Assembly (NCBI GenBank): GCA_947088345.1
Contig: CAMUGE010000014.1
Coordinates: 1 to 56,361 of the forward strand
DNA length: 56,361 bases
Source: an uncultured Roseburia sp.
GTDB lineage: Bacteria > Bacillota > Clostridia > Lachnospirales > Lachnospiraceae
Reading direction: 5' to 3'
The translations under genes and the position numbers were made by a program. Shown piece by piece: positions 42,498 through 52,700 of this stretch (positions within the stretch are counted from its first letter, which is position 1; each line of letters begins with the position of its first letter). The notes beneath the pieces are model-generated. The model was not told the DNA's origin. It was given only the letters and a program-made list of their open reading frames with translations, and did not search any database.

Positions 42498-43550
42498 TTA
42501 TTTCCCCATTTCAGATTTTAATGCAGCGGTAAGCGCAGGAACGATTTTATTTAAATCGCCAACCAAACCATAATCCGCTACGTCGAAAATAGGCGCATCC
42601 TCATCTTTATTGATTGCAACAATCAGATCCGCTTCCTCCATACCTGCAACGTGCTGGATTGCACCGGAAATACCGATCGCAAAATAAATCTGCGGACGTA
42701 CTGTCTTTCCGGTCTGACCAACCTGCAGATCCTGTGGCTGCCAGCCGTTTTCCACTACGGCGCGGGAACAGCTCACAGTACCGCCAAGCACTTCTGCCAG
42801 ATCGTCAAGCAGCTTGAAATTTTCTTTGGAACCGACTCCACGGCCTCCGGATACAAGAATTTTGGCTTCCATAATATTTGCCGTATTCTTGACTGCCTTT
42901 ACAACATTTAAAATCTCAACATAGCGATTGTCCGGTGTGAAGCCCGGATTAAACTCGATTACATTTGCCTTTGCGCCTGCAATCGGAGCAATTTTCTGCA
43001 TAACTCCCGGACGTACGGTAGCCATCTGCGGACGGTTATAAGGACACGCAATCGTTGCAATTGTATTTCCGCCGAAAGCCGGACGCGTCATTAAAAGCTG
43101 GTTGTGCAGCTGTTCCTCGCCCTCTTTTGCAACCAGTGGGAAATCGCCGATTTCAAGTACAGTACAGTCCGCCGTAAGCCCTGTTTTTACACGAGCCGAA
43201 ACAGTCGGGCCAAGATCACGGCCGATTGCAGTTGCACCTACCAGTACGATCTCCGGCTTATACTCATTGATTACGGATGCAAGCGCATGCGCGTACGGCT
43301 CTGTCTTATATTCTTTTAATTCCGGATCGTCCACCACAATCACTTTGTCGGCGCCATACTCCGCCAGTTTATCGGCAAGGTCTTTGATACCAGAACCGAG
43401 TAATACTGCTGTTACTTCTGTGTTTAAGTTGCCTGCCAGCTCTTTTCCTTTTCCAAGTAATTCAAATGCAACACCGTTTAAGATGTTATCTACCTGCTGC
43501 GCAAAGACAAATACTCCCTTATATTCTTCTAAACCCATTTTATTCACCAC
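42498..43550 (-). CDS. etfA: Electron transfer flavoprotein alpha subunit
   Basis: The 350-residue protein opens with a GTG; a second GTG at 43547 and the ATG at 43538 (MGLEEYKGVFVFAQQ, the usual family start) are also possible. AAGGAA lies just upstream. The C-terminal FAD-binding region has GGRGVGSKENF, QVGQTGKTVRPQIYFAIGISGAIQHVAGM. With EtfB it forms the flavoprotein that passes electrons in the butyryl-CoA dehydrogenase complex, which in Clostridia couples crotonyl-CoA and ferredoxin reduction. It is last in the operon. Confidence 0.96.
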   Translation of the reverse strand: MVNKMGLEEYKGVFVFAQQVDNILNGVAFELLGKGKELAGNLNTEVTAVLLGSGIKDLADKLAEYGADKVIVVDDPELKEYKTEPYAHALASVINEYKPEIVLVGATAIGRDLGPTVSARVKTGLTADCTVLEIGDFPLVAKEGEEQLHNQLLMTRPAFGGNTIATIACPYNRPQMATVRPGVMQKIAPIAGAKANVIEFNPGFTPDNRYVEILNVVKAVKNTANIMEAKILVSGGRGVGSKENFKLLDDLAEVLGGTVSCSRAVVENGWQPQDLQVGQTGKTVRPQIYFAIGISGAIQHVAGMEEADLIVAINKDEDAPIFDVADYGLVGDLNKIVPALTAALKSEMGK

Positions 43551-43565
43551 TTTTCCTTATTTTTA

Positions 43566-44348
43566 TTAGATAATGTGCTTCTCTTTGAATTTACCGATTA
43601 AGTAAGCAACAGATTCGTCTGTGTCAAGGACAACTTTCTCTCCGGCGCCCTTGCGGACTTTGTCGGATGCCTTTGCGATCTTTGTCGGAGATCCTTTCAA
43701 CCCAAGGTCGGAATCATCAACATCTTTTAAATCTGCCCTTCCCCATACGGTTACTTCTTTGTCATAGGAATCAAAGATTCCGCCTGGCGTCATATAACGC
43801 GGCTCATTTAATTCGGAAAGCGCTGTAATAAGGCACGGCATTTTTGCTTTTAACTCATGGTATCTGTCTTCATACTGACGCTGAACGATCACACTGTCTC
43901 CCTCAACTTTGATATCCTGCGCATAAGAGATCACCGGCAGTTTCAGATGCTCTGCAATCTGAGGACCTACCTGTGCGGTATCTCCGTCAATCGCCTGACG
44001 GCCTGTGATAATCAGGTCATACTCCAGATTGCGGATTGCGCCTGCGATCGTAGTAGAGGTAGCCCATGTATCGGCTCCGCCGAGCACTCTGTCTGTCACA
44101 AGGATACCCCTGTCAGCGCCCATTGCCATCGCCTCACGCAAAACTTCATCTGCTTTCGGAAGACCCATCGTAAGAACGGTTACTTCTGCTCCGTACTGCT
44201 CTTTTAATCTGAGCGCTGCCTCAAGTCCTGCTTTATCATCCGGATTCATGATGGTAAGCATTGCAGCTCTGTCTAATGTACCGTCCGGGTTAAATTTCAC
44301 GCCGCCCTTTGTATCGGGCACCTGTTTAATACATACAACTATCTTCAC
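43566..44348 (-). CDS. etfB: Electron transfer flavoprotein beta subunit
   Basis: The 260-residue protein starts at a GTG (MKIVVCIKQVPDT) with AAGGAG ten bases before it. AMAMGADRGILVTD, ATSTTIAGAIRNLEYDLIITGRQAIDGDTAQVGPQIAEHL and PCLITALSELNEPRYM are EtfB signatures. It partners EtfA, 15 bases downstream. Confidence 0.96.
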   Translation of the reverse strand: MKIVVCIKQVPDTKGGVKFNPDGTLDRAAMLTIMNPDDKAGLEAALRLKEQYGAEVTVLTMGLPKADEVLREAMAMGADRGILVTDRVLGGADTWATSTTIAGAIRNLEYDLIITGRQAIDGDTAQVGPQIAEHLKLPVISYAQDIKVEGDSVIVQRQYEDRYHELKAKMPCLITALSELNEPRYMTPGGIFDSYDKEVTVWGRADLKDVDDSDLGLKGSPTKIAKASDKVRKGAGEKVVLDTDESVAYLIGKFKEKHII

Positions 44349-44398
44349 GGTATTGTCACTCCTTATATTTTATTATATTGTAATTCATGAACATTTCA

Positions 44399-45553
44399 TT
44401 ATTTCAGCAATGCGCCGGAAATAACCATTCTCTGAACTTCGCTTGTTCCCTCGTAAATCTCCGTGATCTTTGCGTCGCGCATCATACGCTCTACATCGTA
44501 TTCTCTGATATATCCGTATCCGCCGAACAGCTGAACAACTTCTGTTGTCACTGCCATTGCTGTCTCCGCCGCAAATAATTTTGCTTTTGCAGCTTCCACG
44601 GAATATACTCTCTGCGTTGCCTTTGCCATAGCTGCCTTATAAACAAGAAGCTGTGCAGCCTCAATTCTTGCAGCCATATCGGCAAGTTTAAACTGTGTAT
44701 TCTGCTGCTGTGCGATGGAGCGACCGAACTGCTTCCTCTCTTTGGTGTATGCAATGGCCCGGTCCAATGCGCCCTCTGCGATTCCAAGCGCCTGAGAAGC
44801 GATTCCGATACGTCCGCCGTCAAGTGTATGCATTGCGATCGGGAAACCTTTCCCCTCCGTACCTAACAGATTCTCTTTCGGGATTCTGCAGTCTTCAAAA
44901 ATCAGCTCGTATGTAGAAGATCCGCGGATACCCATTTTCTTTTCCTTTGTCCCAAATGAAAAGCCCGGCGCCCCTTTGTCTACGATAAATGCGGAGAAGT
45001 TCTTTTTCTTTCTTCCGCGCTTGTCAGTCGTTACGCTTGTGATGGCAATCACAATATAAACATCTGCAACTTTACCGTTTGTGATAAAGCATTTGGAACC
45101 GTTTAATACCCACTCATTGCCGTCTAAGACTGCCTTTGTCTGCGCCCCCTGCGCGTCTGTTCCTGCGCCCGGCTCCGTCAGTGCAAATGCGCCAAGCTTT
45201 TCACCGGATGCAAGCGGTTTTACATATTTCTGTTTCTGCTCTTCTGTACCGTATGTCATGATCGGGTCAATGCAGAGAGAAGTATGCGCAGATACAACAA
45301 CGCCTGTTGTCGCACAGACTTTTGATAATTCTTCCACGCACATTACATATGTAAGCGTGTCGCATCCCTGTCCGCCGTACTCCTTTGGCACCGGAATACC
45401 CATAAAGCCTAATTTCTGCATTTTCTTTACGGTTTCCATTGGAAATTCTTCTGTCTCATCCACTTCCTGCGCCAGAGGCTTTACTTCATTTTCGGCAAAT
45501 TCCCTGAACAGGGAACGCGCCATTTCATGTTTTTTATCTAAAGAGAAATCCAT
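44399..45553 (-). CDS. bcd: Butyryl-CoA dehydrogenase (short-chain acyl-CoA dehydrogenase)
   Basis: The 384-residue FAD enzyme has FALTEPGAGTDAQGA, CFITNGKVAD and the C-terminal EIYEGTSEVQRM, where the Glu of E-G-T is the catalytic base. The AAGGAG site precedes the ATG. It reduces crotonyl-CoA to butyryl-CoA with electrons from EtfAB. It is preceded by a strong intercistronic hairpin at 45592-45620. Confidence 0.95.
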   Translation of the reverse strand: MDFSLDKKHEMARSLFREFAENEVKPLAQEVDETEEFPMETVKKMQKLGFMGIPVPKEYGGQGCDTLTYVMCVEELSKVCATTGVVVSAHTSLCIDPIMTYGTEEQKQKYVKPLASGEKLGAFALTEPGAGTDAQGAQTKAVLDGNEWVLNGSKCFITNGKVADVYIVIAITSVTTDKRGRKKKNFSAFIVDKGAPGFSFGTKEKKMGIRGSSTYELIFEDCRIPKENLLGTEGKGFPIAMHTLDGGRIGIASQALGIAEGALDRAIAYTKERKQFGRSIAQQQNTQFKLADMAARIEAAQLLVYKAAMAKATQRVYSVEAAKAKLFAAETAMAVTTEVVQLFGGYGYIREYDVERMMRDAKITEIYEGTSEVQRMVISGALLK

Positions 45554-45591
45554 GATTTTTGCTCCTTCTTTCCTGTTTTTTAATGATAGAC

Positions 45592-45620
45592 AGGGGAAGT
45601 AATAAATTCTTACTTCCCCT
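45592..45620 (-). other. Intercistronic stem-loop between hbd and bcd
   Basis: AGGGGAAGTAA (45592-45602) and TTACTTCCCCT (45610-45620) form a perfect 11-bp stem with a 7-base loop. No T-run follows, so it looks like a processing or stability element rather than a terminator. Confidence 0.75.
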
Positions 45621-45660
45621 CATGTAATTTTTCCACGAAAAAGATTAATTTGATTTCGAT

Positions 45661-46500
45661 TTATTTGGAATAATCGTAGAATCCTTTTCCTGTCTTGCGG
45701 CCTAATTTACCTGCGCGCACCATTTTCTTAAGAAGCGGATGCGGACGGTATTTCGGATCGCCTGTCTCGTCATACAATACGTTCATAATTGCCAGGCAGA
45801 TATCAAGACCAACCAAATCGCCAAGCTCAAGCGGTCCCATCGGATGGTTTGCGCCCAGTTTCATCGCTGTGTCAACACCCTCTACGGAAGCAACGCCGTC
45901 TGCATAAATACCGATTCCCTCATTGATCATCGGAATTAAAATTCTGTTTACAACAAAACCTGCAGCCTCGTTTACTTCTACCGGAGTTTTTCCAATCTCT
46001 TTTGAGATGGCAACAATCTTGTCTTTCATTTCATCCGGTGTGTTTTCACCCTTGATCACCTCAATCAGTTTCATAACAGGAGCCGGATTAAAGAAATGCA
46101 TACCGATCACCGGGCGGTCAAGACCTGATCCGATCTCCGTAATGGAAAGGGACGAGGTATTGGTAGCGAACATACAGGTAGACGGAACGATATCCTGCAG
46201 CTCTTTAAACGTCTGTTTTTTTACGTCCATCACTTCAAGCGCAGCTTCCACAATTAAATCTGCATCTTTGCAGATATCTTTCACGCCTGTTGTGATCTTG
46301 GCAAGAATCTTGTCTGCGTCTTCCTGTGCCATTTTGCCTTTCTCTACTCTCTTAGAAAAGCCTTTCGCGATTTTATTTTTGCCGTTTGCAGCAAACTCCT
46401 CATTGATATCGCACAGATACACCTCATAACCTTCTGTCTGCGCAAATGCCTGCGCAATCCCGGACCCCATTGTCCCGGCTCCAATTACTCCTACTTTCAT
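45661..46500 (-). CDS. hbd: 3-hydroxybutyryl-CoA dehydrogenase
   Basis: The 279-residue NAD(P)-dependent enzyme starts with the Rossmann loop [14 protein letters not shown] and has [30 protein letters not shown] and the GFVVNRIL block. AGGAGG lies 8 bases before the ATG. It reduces acetoacetyl-CoA to 3-hydroxybutyryl-CoA. The next step, dehydration by crotonase, has no gene in this cluster. Confidence 0.96.
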   Translation of the reverse strand: MKVGVIGAGTMGSGIAQAFAQTEGYEVYLCDINEEFAANGKNKIAKGFSKRVEKGKMAQEDADKILAKITTGVKDICKDADLIVEAALEVMDVKKQTFKELQDIVPSTCMFATNTSSLSITEIGSGLDRPVIGMHFFNPAPVMKLIEVIKGENTPDEMKDKIVAISKEIGKTPVEVNEAAGFVVNRILIPMINEGIGIYADGVASVEGVDTAMKLGANHPMGPLELGDLVGLDICLAIMNVLYDETGDPKYRPHPLLKKMVRAGKLGRKTGKGFYDYSK

Positions 46501-46622
46501 TGAAAATGTCCTCCTAATTTAATGTACTGAAATGAATGCTGTTTTTGCACTCTTTGCTGTAAAACGCAGCACTTCCCCGCATAACGCAGACTGACGTGAG
46601 CAGCAGAAGCGCTCCTCACAAC

Positions 46623-47807
46623 TTAGTCTCTCTCTACGATGGTTGAGCAGCCCATGCCGCCGCCGATACAAAGTGTGGCAAGTCCTCTCTTCGCATCTCT
46701 CTTCTGCATTTCATGTAATAACGTAACAAGGATACGGCATCCAGAAGCTCCTACCGGGTGACCGAGCGCAATCGCGCCGCCGTTTACGTTTACTTTTGAC
46801 ATATCAAACCCAAGATCTCTTGCAACTGCAACAGACTGCGCTGCAAATGCCTCGTTCGCCTCGACAAGATCCATATCTTCCATCTTAAGACCTGTCTGTG
46901 CCAGAACTTTCTTTGTGGAAGCGACCGGACCTACGCCCATAATCTCCGGCTCTACGCCGCCAAGCGCGCCTGCTACCCAGGTAGCCATCGGTGTCACGCC
47001 AAGTTCTTTCGCTTTTTCTTCGCTCATGACAACGATTGCTGCGGCGCCGTCATTGATACCGGAAGCGTTTCCTGCCGTAACAAGTCCGCCGTTCTTTCCG
47101 GAGCAGCATTTTAACTTGCTTAAAGATTCTGCCGTTGTGCCTGCACGCGGGCCTTCGTCTGTCACAAAATCAACGATCTCTTTCTTCACTTTCACCGGTA
47201 CCGGTACGATCTCGTCTTTGAATCTGCCGTCGGCAATTGCTTTTTCGCATTTCTGCTGGCTGTTTGCGGAGAACTCGTCAAGTTCTTCTCTTGTAAGGCC
47301 ATATTTATCACAAACGTTTTCAGCAGTGATCATCATATGATACTGGTTGAACGCATCTGTCAGCGCGTCGTTTACCATAGTATCAATGATCGTCGCATTG
47401 TTCATGCGATATCCGAAACGTGCCTTTGTCATAGCGTACGGAGCCATAGACATATTTTCCATACCGCCTGCAACAACGATATCCGCCTGTCCGGAAATAA
47501 TCTGGGCAGCCGCCTCATTGACACACTTTAAACCGGAACCGCAGACTACGTTTAATGTAACTGCCGGAACTTCAATCGGCAGACCGGCTTTAATGGAAGC
47601 CTGGCGCGCTACGTTCTGTCCCTGTGCAGCCTGGATCACGCATCCCATCAGCACTTCATCAACCTGCTCCGGCTTAACGCCTGCGCGGTTTAATGCCTCT
47701 TTAATTACGATCGCACCCAGCTCAGCTGCCGGCGTATTGCTCAGCGCTCCACCCATTTTTCCGATTGCAGTACGGCACGCACCTGCTAAAACTACTTTCT
47801 TTGCCAT
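46623..47807 (-). CDS. thl: Acetyl-CoA acetyltransferase (thiolase)
   Basis: The start at 47807 has AAGGAG 8 bases upstream and gives [20 protein letters not shown], 394 residues. The catalytic Cys lies in [11 protein letters not shown], the His in [11 protein letters not shown], and the second Cys in CIGGGMGCS. It condenses two acetyl-CoA to acetoacetyl-CoA, the first step of butyrate formation. It is the first gene of the operon behind a Rex operator. Confidence 0.96.
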   Translation of the reverse strand: MAKKVVLAGACRTAIGKMGGALSNTPAAELGAIVIKEALNRAGVKPEQVDEVLMGCVIQAAQGQNVARQASIKAGLPIEVPAVTLNVVCGSGLKCVNEAAAQIISGQADIVVAGGMENMSMAPYAMTKARFGYRMNNATIIDTMVNDALTDAFNQYHMMITAENVCDKYGLTREELDEFSANSQQKCEKAIADGRFKDEIVPVPVKVKKEIVDFVTDEGPRAGTTAESLSKLKCCSGKNGGLVTAGNASGINDGAAAIVVMSEEKAKELGVTPMATWVAGALGGVEPEIMGVGPVASTKKVLAQTGLKMEDMDLVEANEAFAAQSVAVARDLGFDMSKVNVNGGAIALGHPVGASGCRILVTLLHEMQKRDAKRGLATLCIGGGMGCSTIVERD

Positions 47808-47845
47808 TGTTTTGTCTCCTTTTTCGTTATATTTGTGAAACAATG

Positions 47846-47863
47846 CTGTTAATTTTTTAACAA
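47846..47863 (-). promoter_or_regulatory. Rex operator upstream of thl
   Basis: On the minus strand the site reads TTGTTAAAAAATTAACAG, matching the Rex consensus TTGTTAA-N4-TTAACAA in 13 of 14 fixed positions. It lies 38 bases before the ATG and downstream of the predicted transcription start. Rex senses NADH/NAD+ and represses such operons when NADH is low. Confidence 0.8.
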
Positions 47864-47904
47864 TCTTTTCGAAAAAAAATTAACCCGGCATTGTTTTCTC
47901 TCAC

Positions 47905-47932
47905 AGGATGGCTGTTATGTCCCAACCATCCT
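47905..47932 (-). other. Hairpin at the 5' end of the thl transcript
   Basis: AGGATGG and CCATCCT form a 7-bp stem with a 14-base loop, starting within a few bases of the predicted start point. It may protect the mRNA. Confidence 0.55.
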
Positions 47933-47934
47933 TT

Positions 47935-47963
47935 ATGCTATCACAAATCATGGATAATTGCAA
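47935..47963 (-). promoter_or_regulatory. Predicted promoter of the butyrate-pathway operon
   Basis: On the minus strand TTGCAA (47958-47963) and TAGCAT (47935-47940) are 17 bases apart. The -10 box is weak. Confidence 0.45.
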
Positions 47964-48003
47964 TAAATTTATCTGTTTTTTCATTTAATTAATGCATAAA
48001 AAT

Positions 48004-49158
48004 TCAATAAAATACATGATTACCAATCACCGTTCCTGCTATATATCCGTTGTTCACACAAAAATAAAGGCAGCTTGTCACACGCTTTCCGTTTAAAACT
48101 TCCTGCGCCACCGCAAGGCATGTACTGTCCACCCCTGCCTGCAGCCGGTATGCCAGCCTTCCGCTTGCCACCGGAGAAAACTGCCCGCTCTGATAGATAA
48201 CGCCGGAGATCGTATTCGGAAAATAGGAGCTTTTGACTCGATTCATAATCACGCTCCCGACCGCAAGTTTCCCGTCATAAGGTTCGCCCCCTGCCTCGCA
48301 CTCGATGATAGCTCCGAGAAGATATGCGTCGCTCTGCTGCGGGACATAGCTGACGGAGGAATAATCCTCCTGTTCCTGTTTTTTAATCGCCTCCAGACGC
48401 GCCGCATCTTCTTTGGCCTTTTTAATCTCAAGTTCCTTTTCATATGCCTGCATTTTTGCAATTTTCGCTTCCAGTTCGTCCACATCCGACTGCGCTCTGG
48501 AAAGTTCCTGACTCGAAGCGGACAGACTGTTTTGCGTATCGGCAATCAAGCTGTCCACAGACTCCTGCTTTTGCTGCATCTCCTGTTGTTTGGCCATGAG
48601 ACTGTTTCGCTCTTCTTCCAGATTCTTTTTTTCCTGTGCGATCTGTTCTTTATTTTGAATAAATTCGTCAAGCTTTCGCCTGTCATACTGATTTAATTCC
48701 AAAATATAAGAAACCCGGTTTAAAAAATCAGCAAATGTTCCGGCTGACAGCAGATTCTCCCACTCGGAAGTAAAACTGTTCTCATACATATACTGAATCC
48801 GGATCTTCATATCCTCATATTGCTGCTCCTGCCGCTCCTTTGCCTCTTTCAGTCTTTGTCCGGCCGTCTCAATACGTTTTTCCTGTTCGGCAATCGCATT
48901 CTCCAGTTCATTCATGGATGCCGTAATCTCTTTCATCTTTGCGTGCAGCCCGCCAAGTTCCCCCTCCAGTTCCTCTTTCTGCCTGCGGATCTCGTCTACG
49001 TTTCCCTCGGCTTCCTCTTTCTGATCTTCCAGGTTGGAAAGCTGTTTTTTTGCCCTGTCAATCTCCTTTTGTGTCGTTTTGGCATACAGCGTCGTCGCTG
49101 CGGTACAAAAAATGAGCAGGCATGCCGTTATCATTTTTTTCCACAATCGGTATCTCAT
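48004..49158 (-). CDS. Coiled-coil wall hydrolase (PcsB-like N-terminus, SleB/CwlJ-like C-terminus)
   Basis: The 384-residue secreted protein has a signal peptide (about residues 1-26), a long coiled-coil region (about 29-265, with the PcsB-like YEDMKIRIQYMYENSFTSEWENLLSAGTFADFLNR segment) and a C-terminal hydrolase-2 domain. The last part has AIIECEAGGEPYDGKLAVGSVIMNRV with the conserved Glu of SleB-type enzymes. It likely cleaves peptidoglycan glycan strands or cross-bridges, in cell separation or spore-cortex steps. AGGGGAA precedes the ATG. It follows nothing closely and is probably monocistronic. Confidence 0.9.
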   Translation of the reverse strand: MRYRLWKKMITACLLIFCTAATTLYAKTTQKEIDRAKKQLSNLEDQKEEAEGNVDEIRRQKEELEGELGGLHAKMKEITASMNELENAIAEQEKRIETAGQRLKEAKERQEQQYEDMKIRIQYMYENSFTSEWENLLSAGTFADFLNRVSYILELNQYDRRKLDEFIQNKEQIAQEKKNLEEERNSLMAKQQEMQQKQESVDSLIADTQNSLSASSQELSRAQSDVDELEAKIAKMQAYEKELEIKKAKEDAARLEAIKKQEQEDYSSVSYVPQQSDAYLLGAIIECEAGGEPYDGKLAVGSVIMNRVKSSYFPNTISGVIYQSGQFSPVASGRLAYRLQAGVDSTCLAVAQEVLNGKRVTSCLYFCVNNGYIAGTVIGNHVFY

Positions 49159-49251
49159 AATTCCCCTCTGCTCTTATGTCAAATTTCAAATCTTTTAAAT
49201 TTTACCATAATCGGACAAAAAATACAATCTTATAAAAGCTTTCAGGTCCAC

Positions 49252-49280
49252 TTTACACACTCTCAATCATCCGCTATAAT
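49252..49280 (+). promoter_or_regulatory. Promoter of the small stand-alone gene
   Basis: TTTACA (49252-49257) and TATAAT (49275-49280) are 17 bases apart. Confidence 0.7.
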
Positions 49281-49337
49281 ATTAGCAGATGATTTTTCGT
49301 CCATTATATAAACTGAATGAAAGGATGGCACAGAAAG

Positions 49338-49505
49338 ATGACCGAAAAAGAACTCATTTCGATAACTATTGACCGGTATACAGATTTACAGCGCATAAAA
49401 AAAGCAAACGGCGGCAATGAAAATGCGGAGCTTGACTATCAGATCAGAGTGGCCGTTGCAAAATTATCATCCATGGGGATCAATATTGAGGATCTTACTC
49501 TCTGA
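49338..49505 (+). CDS. Small conserved hypothetical protein (55 residues)
   Basis: The start at 49338 has AAAGGA about 12 bases upstream; an in-frame ATG at 49317 has no site before it. The product, MTEKELISITIDRYTDLQRIKK onwards, is soluble and acidic-helical with no recognised domain. It has its own promoter and is followed by a very strong terminator, so it is a true stand-alone transcription unit rather than a chance frame. Function is unknown. Confidence 0.6.
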   Translation: MTEKELISITIDRYTDLQRIKKANGGNENAELDYQIRVAVAKLSSMGINIEDLTL

Positions 49506-49582
49506 CAGACAGATTAACATTTGAAATCTGTCAGAACAAAATCCAGGAAAGTTCCTGAAATGACAGAAAAAGATATACAGTC

Positions 49583-49626
49583 AAAAAGTGCAAAGTCCGT
49601 CAACTCGTCGGGACTTTGCACTTTTT
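49583..49626. terminator. Very strong bidirectional terminator
   Basis: AAAAAGTGCAAAGTCC (49583-49598) pairs base for base with GGACTTTGCACTTTTT (49611-49626), with a 12-base loop. Confidence 0.9.
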
Positions 49627-49701
49627 AGTTCTGCTAATTGTAGCGCCCGGTCTTACGACCCGCCAATCGGCAGGCCATAAAACGGCGCACCGTTCCATAA
49701 A

Positions 49702-52700
49702 TTATTTCTCCACTTTAAATTTCTTTTGTCCTTTGTTCTTGAACAACTTCTTATAAGCGTTCAATTTCTTTTTTGGAACCTTAATTTTAATATTTTTCTT
49801 AGTCCCTTTTAATGCATTTTTGCCGACTTTCGTCAGTTTGGACGACTTGATTACAATCTTGCCAAGCTTCTTGTCATTGTTAAATGCATTGCTTCCGATC
49901 TCTTTGAGCCCTGTTCCGATTGTTACCGTCGTCAATACTGAACAAGATTCAAATGCATTGTTTCCAATTTTTTGCACGCTGTTTGGAAGTGTAATGCTCT
50001 TTAATTTCTTCGCTCCCTTAAAGGCCTTTGTTCCGATTGTCTTGCACTTAGTACCTTTAAATTTCACGGCAGTAAGAGACGTACAGCCTGAGAATGCGCT
50101 GGCGCCGATGGATGTGACATTCTTGCCGATATTTACTGTTTTAAGCTTTGTCGCCTTTTCAAATGCCTTGCTGTCAACCGCCGTTACCTTAAATACCTTG
50201 CCTCCCACTTCTGCGGTATCCGGAATCACCGCGCTTGTCATTGCTTTCTTATCAGCCTGAGCAACATAGGAAACCTCATTGCTTTTTGTTACCTTATACT
50301 TTTTGCCGTCATCTGCCGTAAAGCCCTCGCCTTTTTCCGGAACTTTTACCGTACCTGTACCGTCGTCTTTTTTTGCCGGCACAAGCGCATTTATCGCTCT
50401 GTTTAATGCCGCTGCCGCCTCCGTAATCTGCGCTTCCGTCGCATCTGCGCCAAGCGCTTTTGCCGCCTGCAGCGCGCTCTCAAGTTTCGCAAAACTCTCT
50501 GCCGTATATTCCGCTTTTACTTTTGACTCTGCCGCCTTGATTGCCGCGTCAAGCGCTGTGCGATCCGGCTGCACCGGTTTATTATCCGGTTTTTCTTCCG
50601 GTTTTTTAACAAGAGCGGCAATTGCTGCATTTAAAGATTCTGCCGCTGCATCAATGACTGCCTGGTCATCCCGGAAGCTTAATGCGTTTGCCGCATCAAG
50701 CGCTGCTTTCACTGCCGCATAACTCTCCGCCGTATATTCGCTTTCGTTATATTTGCCGGCTTGTGCAATTGCAGCCATAAGTTTCGTCAGGTCTGATGCA
50801 CCCGCCTTTACACGAATTACCTTGTACGCCGTATATGCTGTACAGTCAGCCGTTCCCAGATCGCCTGCCGTATAAGCTGTTGTAACAATTGCAGTTCCTT
50901 CGCCTGTCGCCACAAGCTTATTCAGTTTGTACTGTACCACACGCTCATCTGAAATATATACCGGACGCTTTCCTATCGGCGCGTTTTCAGCTGTAATCTT
51001 TAAACGTGTCGAATCCGCAGCGCAGGCCGGATCTAAAATCAGAGTTCCGTCACACTCAATTGAAATCGGGTTGTTGTTTACTGCATCTGTCATAAGAGCC
51101 AAAACAGGAGCAAGCTTTTCATCCTTTGACGCGCGCAGCAGATTTCCCATCAGTCCGGTAAACATCCTCGCTCCCGTTTCCGTGGTATGTACTGTATCCT
51201 TATAAACTCCTAACTTCTTGGTGTTTTCACTTCCCATTGCATCGATCAATGCCATGGTAGCTCCCATCAGGTCAAGTACCGGGATATTTTCTGCAGCGCC
51301 CTGCTCCATCATGGCAAGACGATAATCGTCAAATCTGTGATCTACATTGCCGTCATCATCCCATCCCTCGATTGCGATCGGCGTTACAAGTACAAGCGTC
51401 GCGCCGCGCTCTGTCAGCGCTTTATTCAAATTGCTGATTCTCTGCTTAAATTCCGCTACGTCCACATAACGGTTTACTCTTGGCGCATTATCATCATTGT
51501 GAGCAAACTGCATAAACACATAATCGCCTGCGTTGATGTTGAGCAGCATTTCATTCAAACGCCCCTCCTCAAGGAACGATCTTGTAGAACGCGCATCTCT
51601 CGCATAATTTCGGAAAATTACTTTCTCTGTCTCAAAGAAGTCATAGCCGACTTCATTCTTTGCCGCAGTACTTTCATCCAACGTCCCGAATAAGGTATAC
51701 ATATTTTGAGCCCACGACCTTCTGTATCCCGCCGCATAGTAAGACTGTACGGTGGAATCGCCTGCAAAATGAATTGTCGGTTTCTTTGCCCCGGCTGCTT
51801 TACTGTCCATAGCTCTGACAGAAACGCTCTTTACATACACATTCTTCGCCGCCTCAGGCGCTCCGGATGCAACACTGTTCTGCTCAAAACGCAGATTCAA
51901 CTGGCCGTCGGTTAACGCAATATCAAAACCGGCCGCCGCCGTTCCCCCTGCCGGCACATTTGCCACTGCAATTTCACTGCTTGCATGATCGCCGCTTGCA
52001 TAGCGGAAAATATCTTCCGCTTTCACCATCACATCCGCAGCCTCGGAATCCGGATTCGCAAAATCCACAGTCACATGATAATTACCGTTTGGAAGATCCA
52101 CCGCGAATGCAGCTGTATTTTCATAGGTAATCTTATCTTCGTCACGTCCTTTATCCGGAAGCTCGTTCCATACCTGTCCGCGGATCGCAAGATAATCGTT
52201 TGTCGATGCAGATGTATTGACATAGTCCGTACCCGGCTCCTGCACTAACGCTCTTCTGATATAAACGGATTTTTTCCCGTCATAGGGATCTTCGACCTCT
52301 TTCCATCCCTCTGCCGCATTCGGATACGAATAGTTCATAAATCCGTAGCCAACCTCTGCGCTGTATGCATTTACTCTGCCCTTTCCAAACGGGTAAATCT
52401 GTCCTGACACTGTCACTTCAATTGAAGCTGACACACCCGAAACCGCGCCTGTCGCAGTAATCGTCGCCGTACCGTTTTGTTTTGCCGTCACATAAGCCTT
52501 TCCGGCGCTGCCCGAAACAGTCGCAACAGTTTCATCCGAAGAGGTATAGACAATTGCTTCATTTGCATCCGCCGGCGTCAGGTTCGCTGTCAGTTCAACG
52601 GTCTCTCCGGCTCCCGCTCCAAGCGTCGGCGTCGGGAACGATATCTCTGTCACATTTTTCAGCTCAGGGATTTCAGATACTGCGGCTTTCAATACATTTG

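Noticed and set aside
46501-46622. A short or broken crt gene between thl and hbd
   Set aside because: The 122-base gap has no frame with crotonase motifs.
47826-47863. A promoter made of TTAACA and TATAAC inside the Rex site
   Set aside because: The spacing is only 15 and the start point would fall in the ribosome site.
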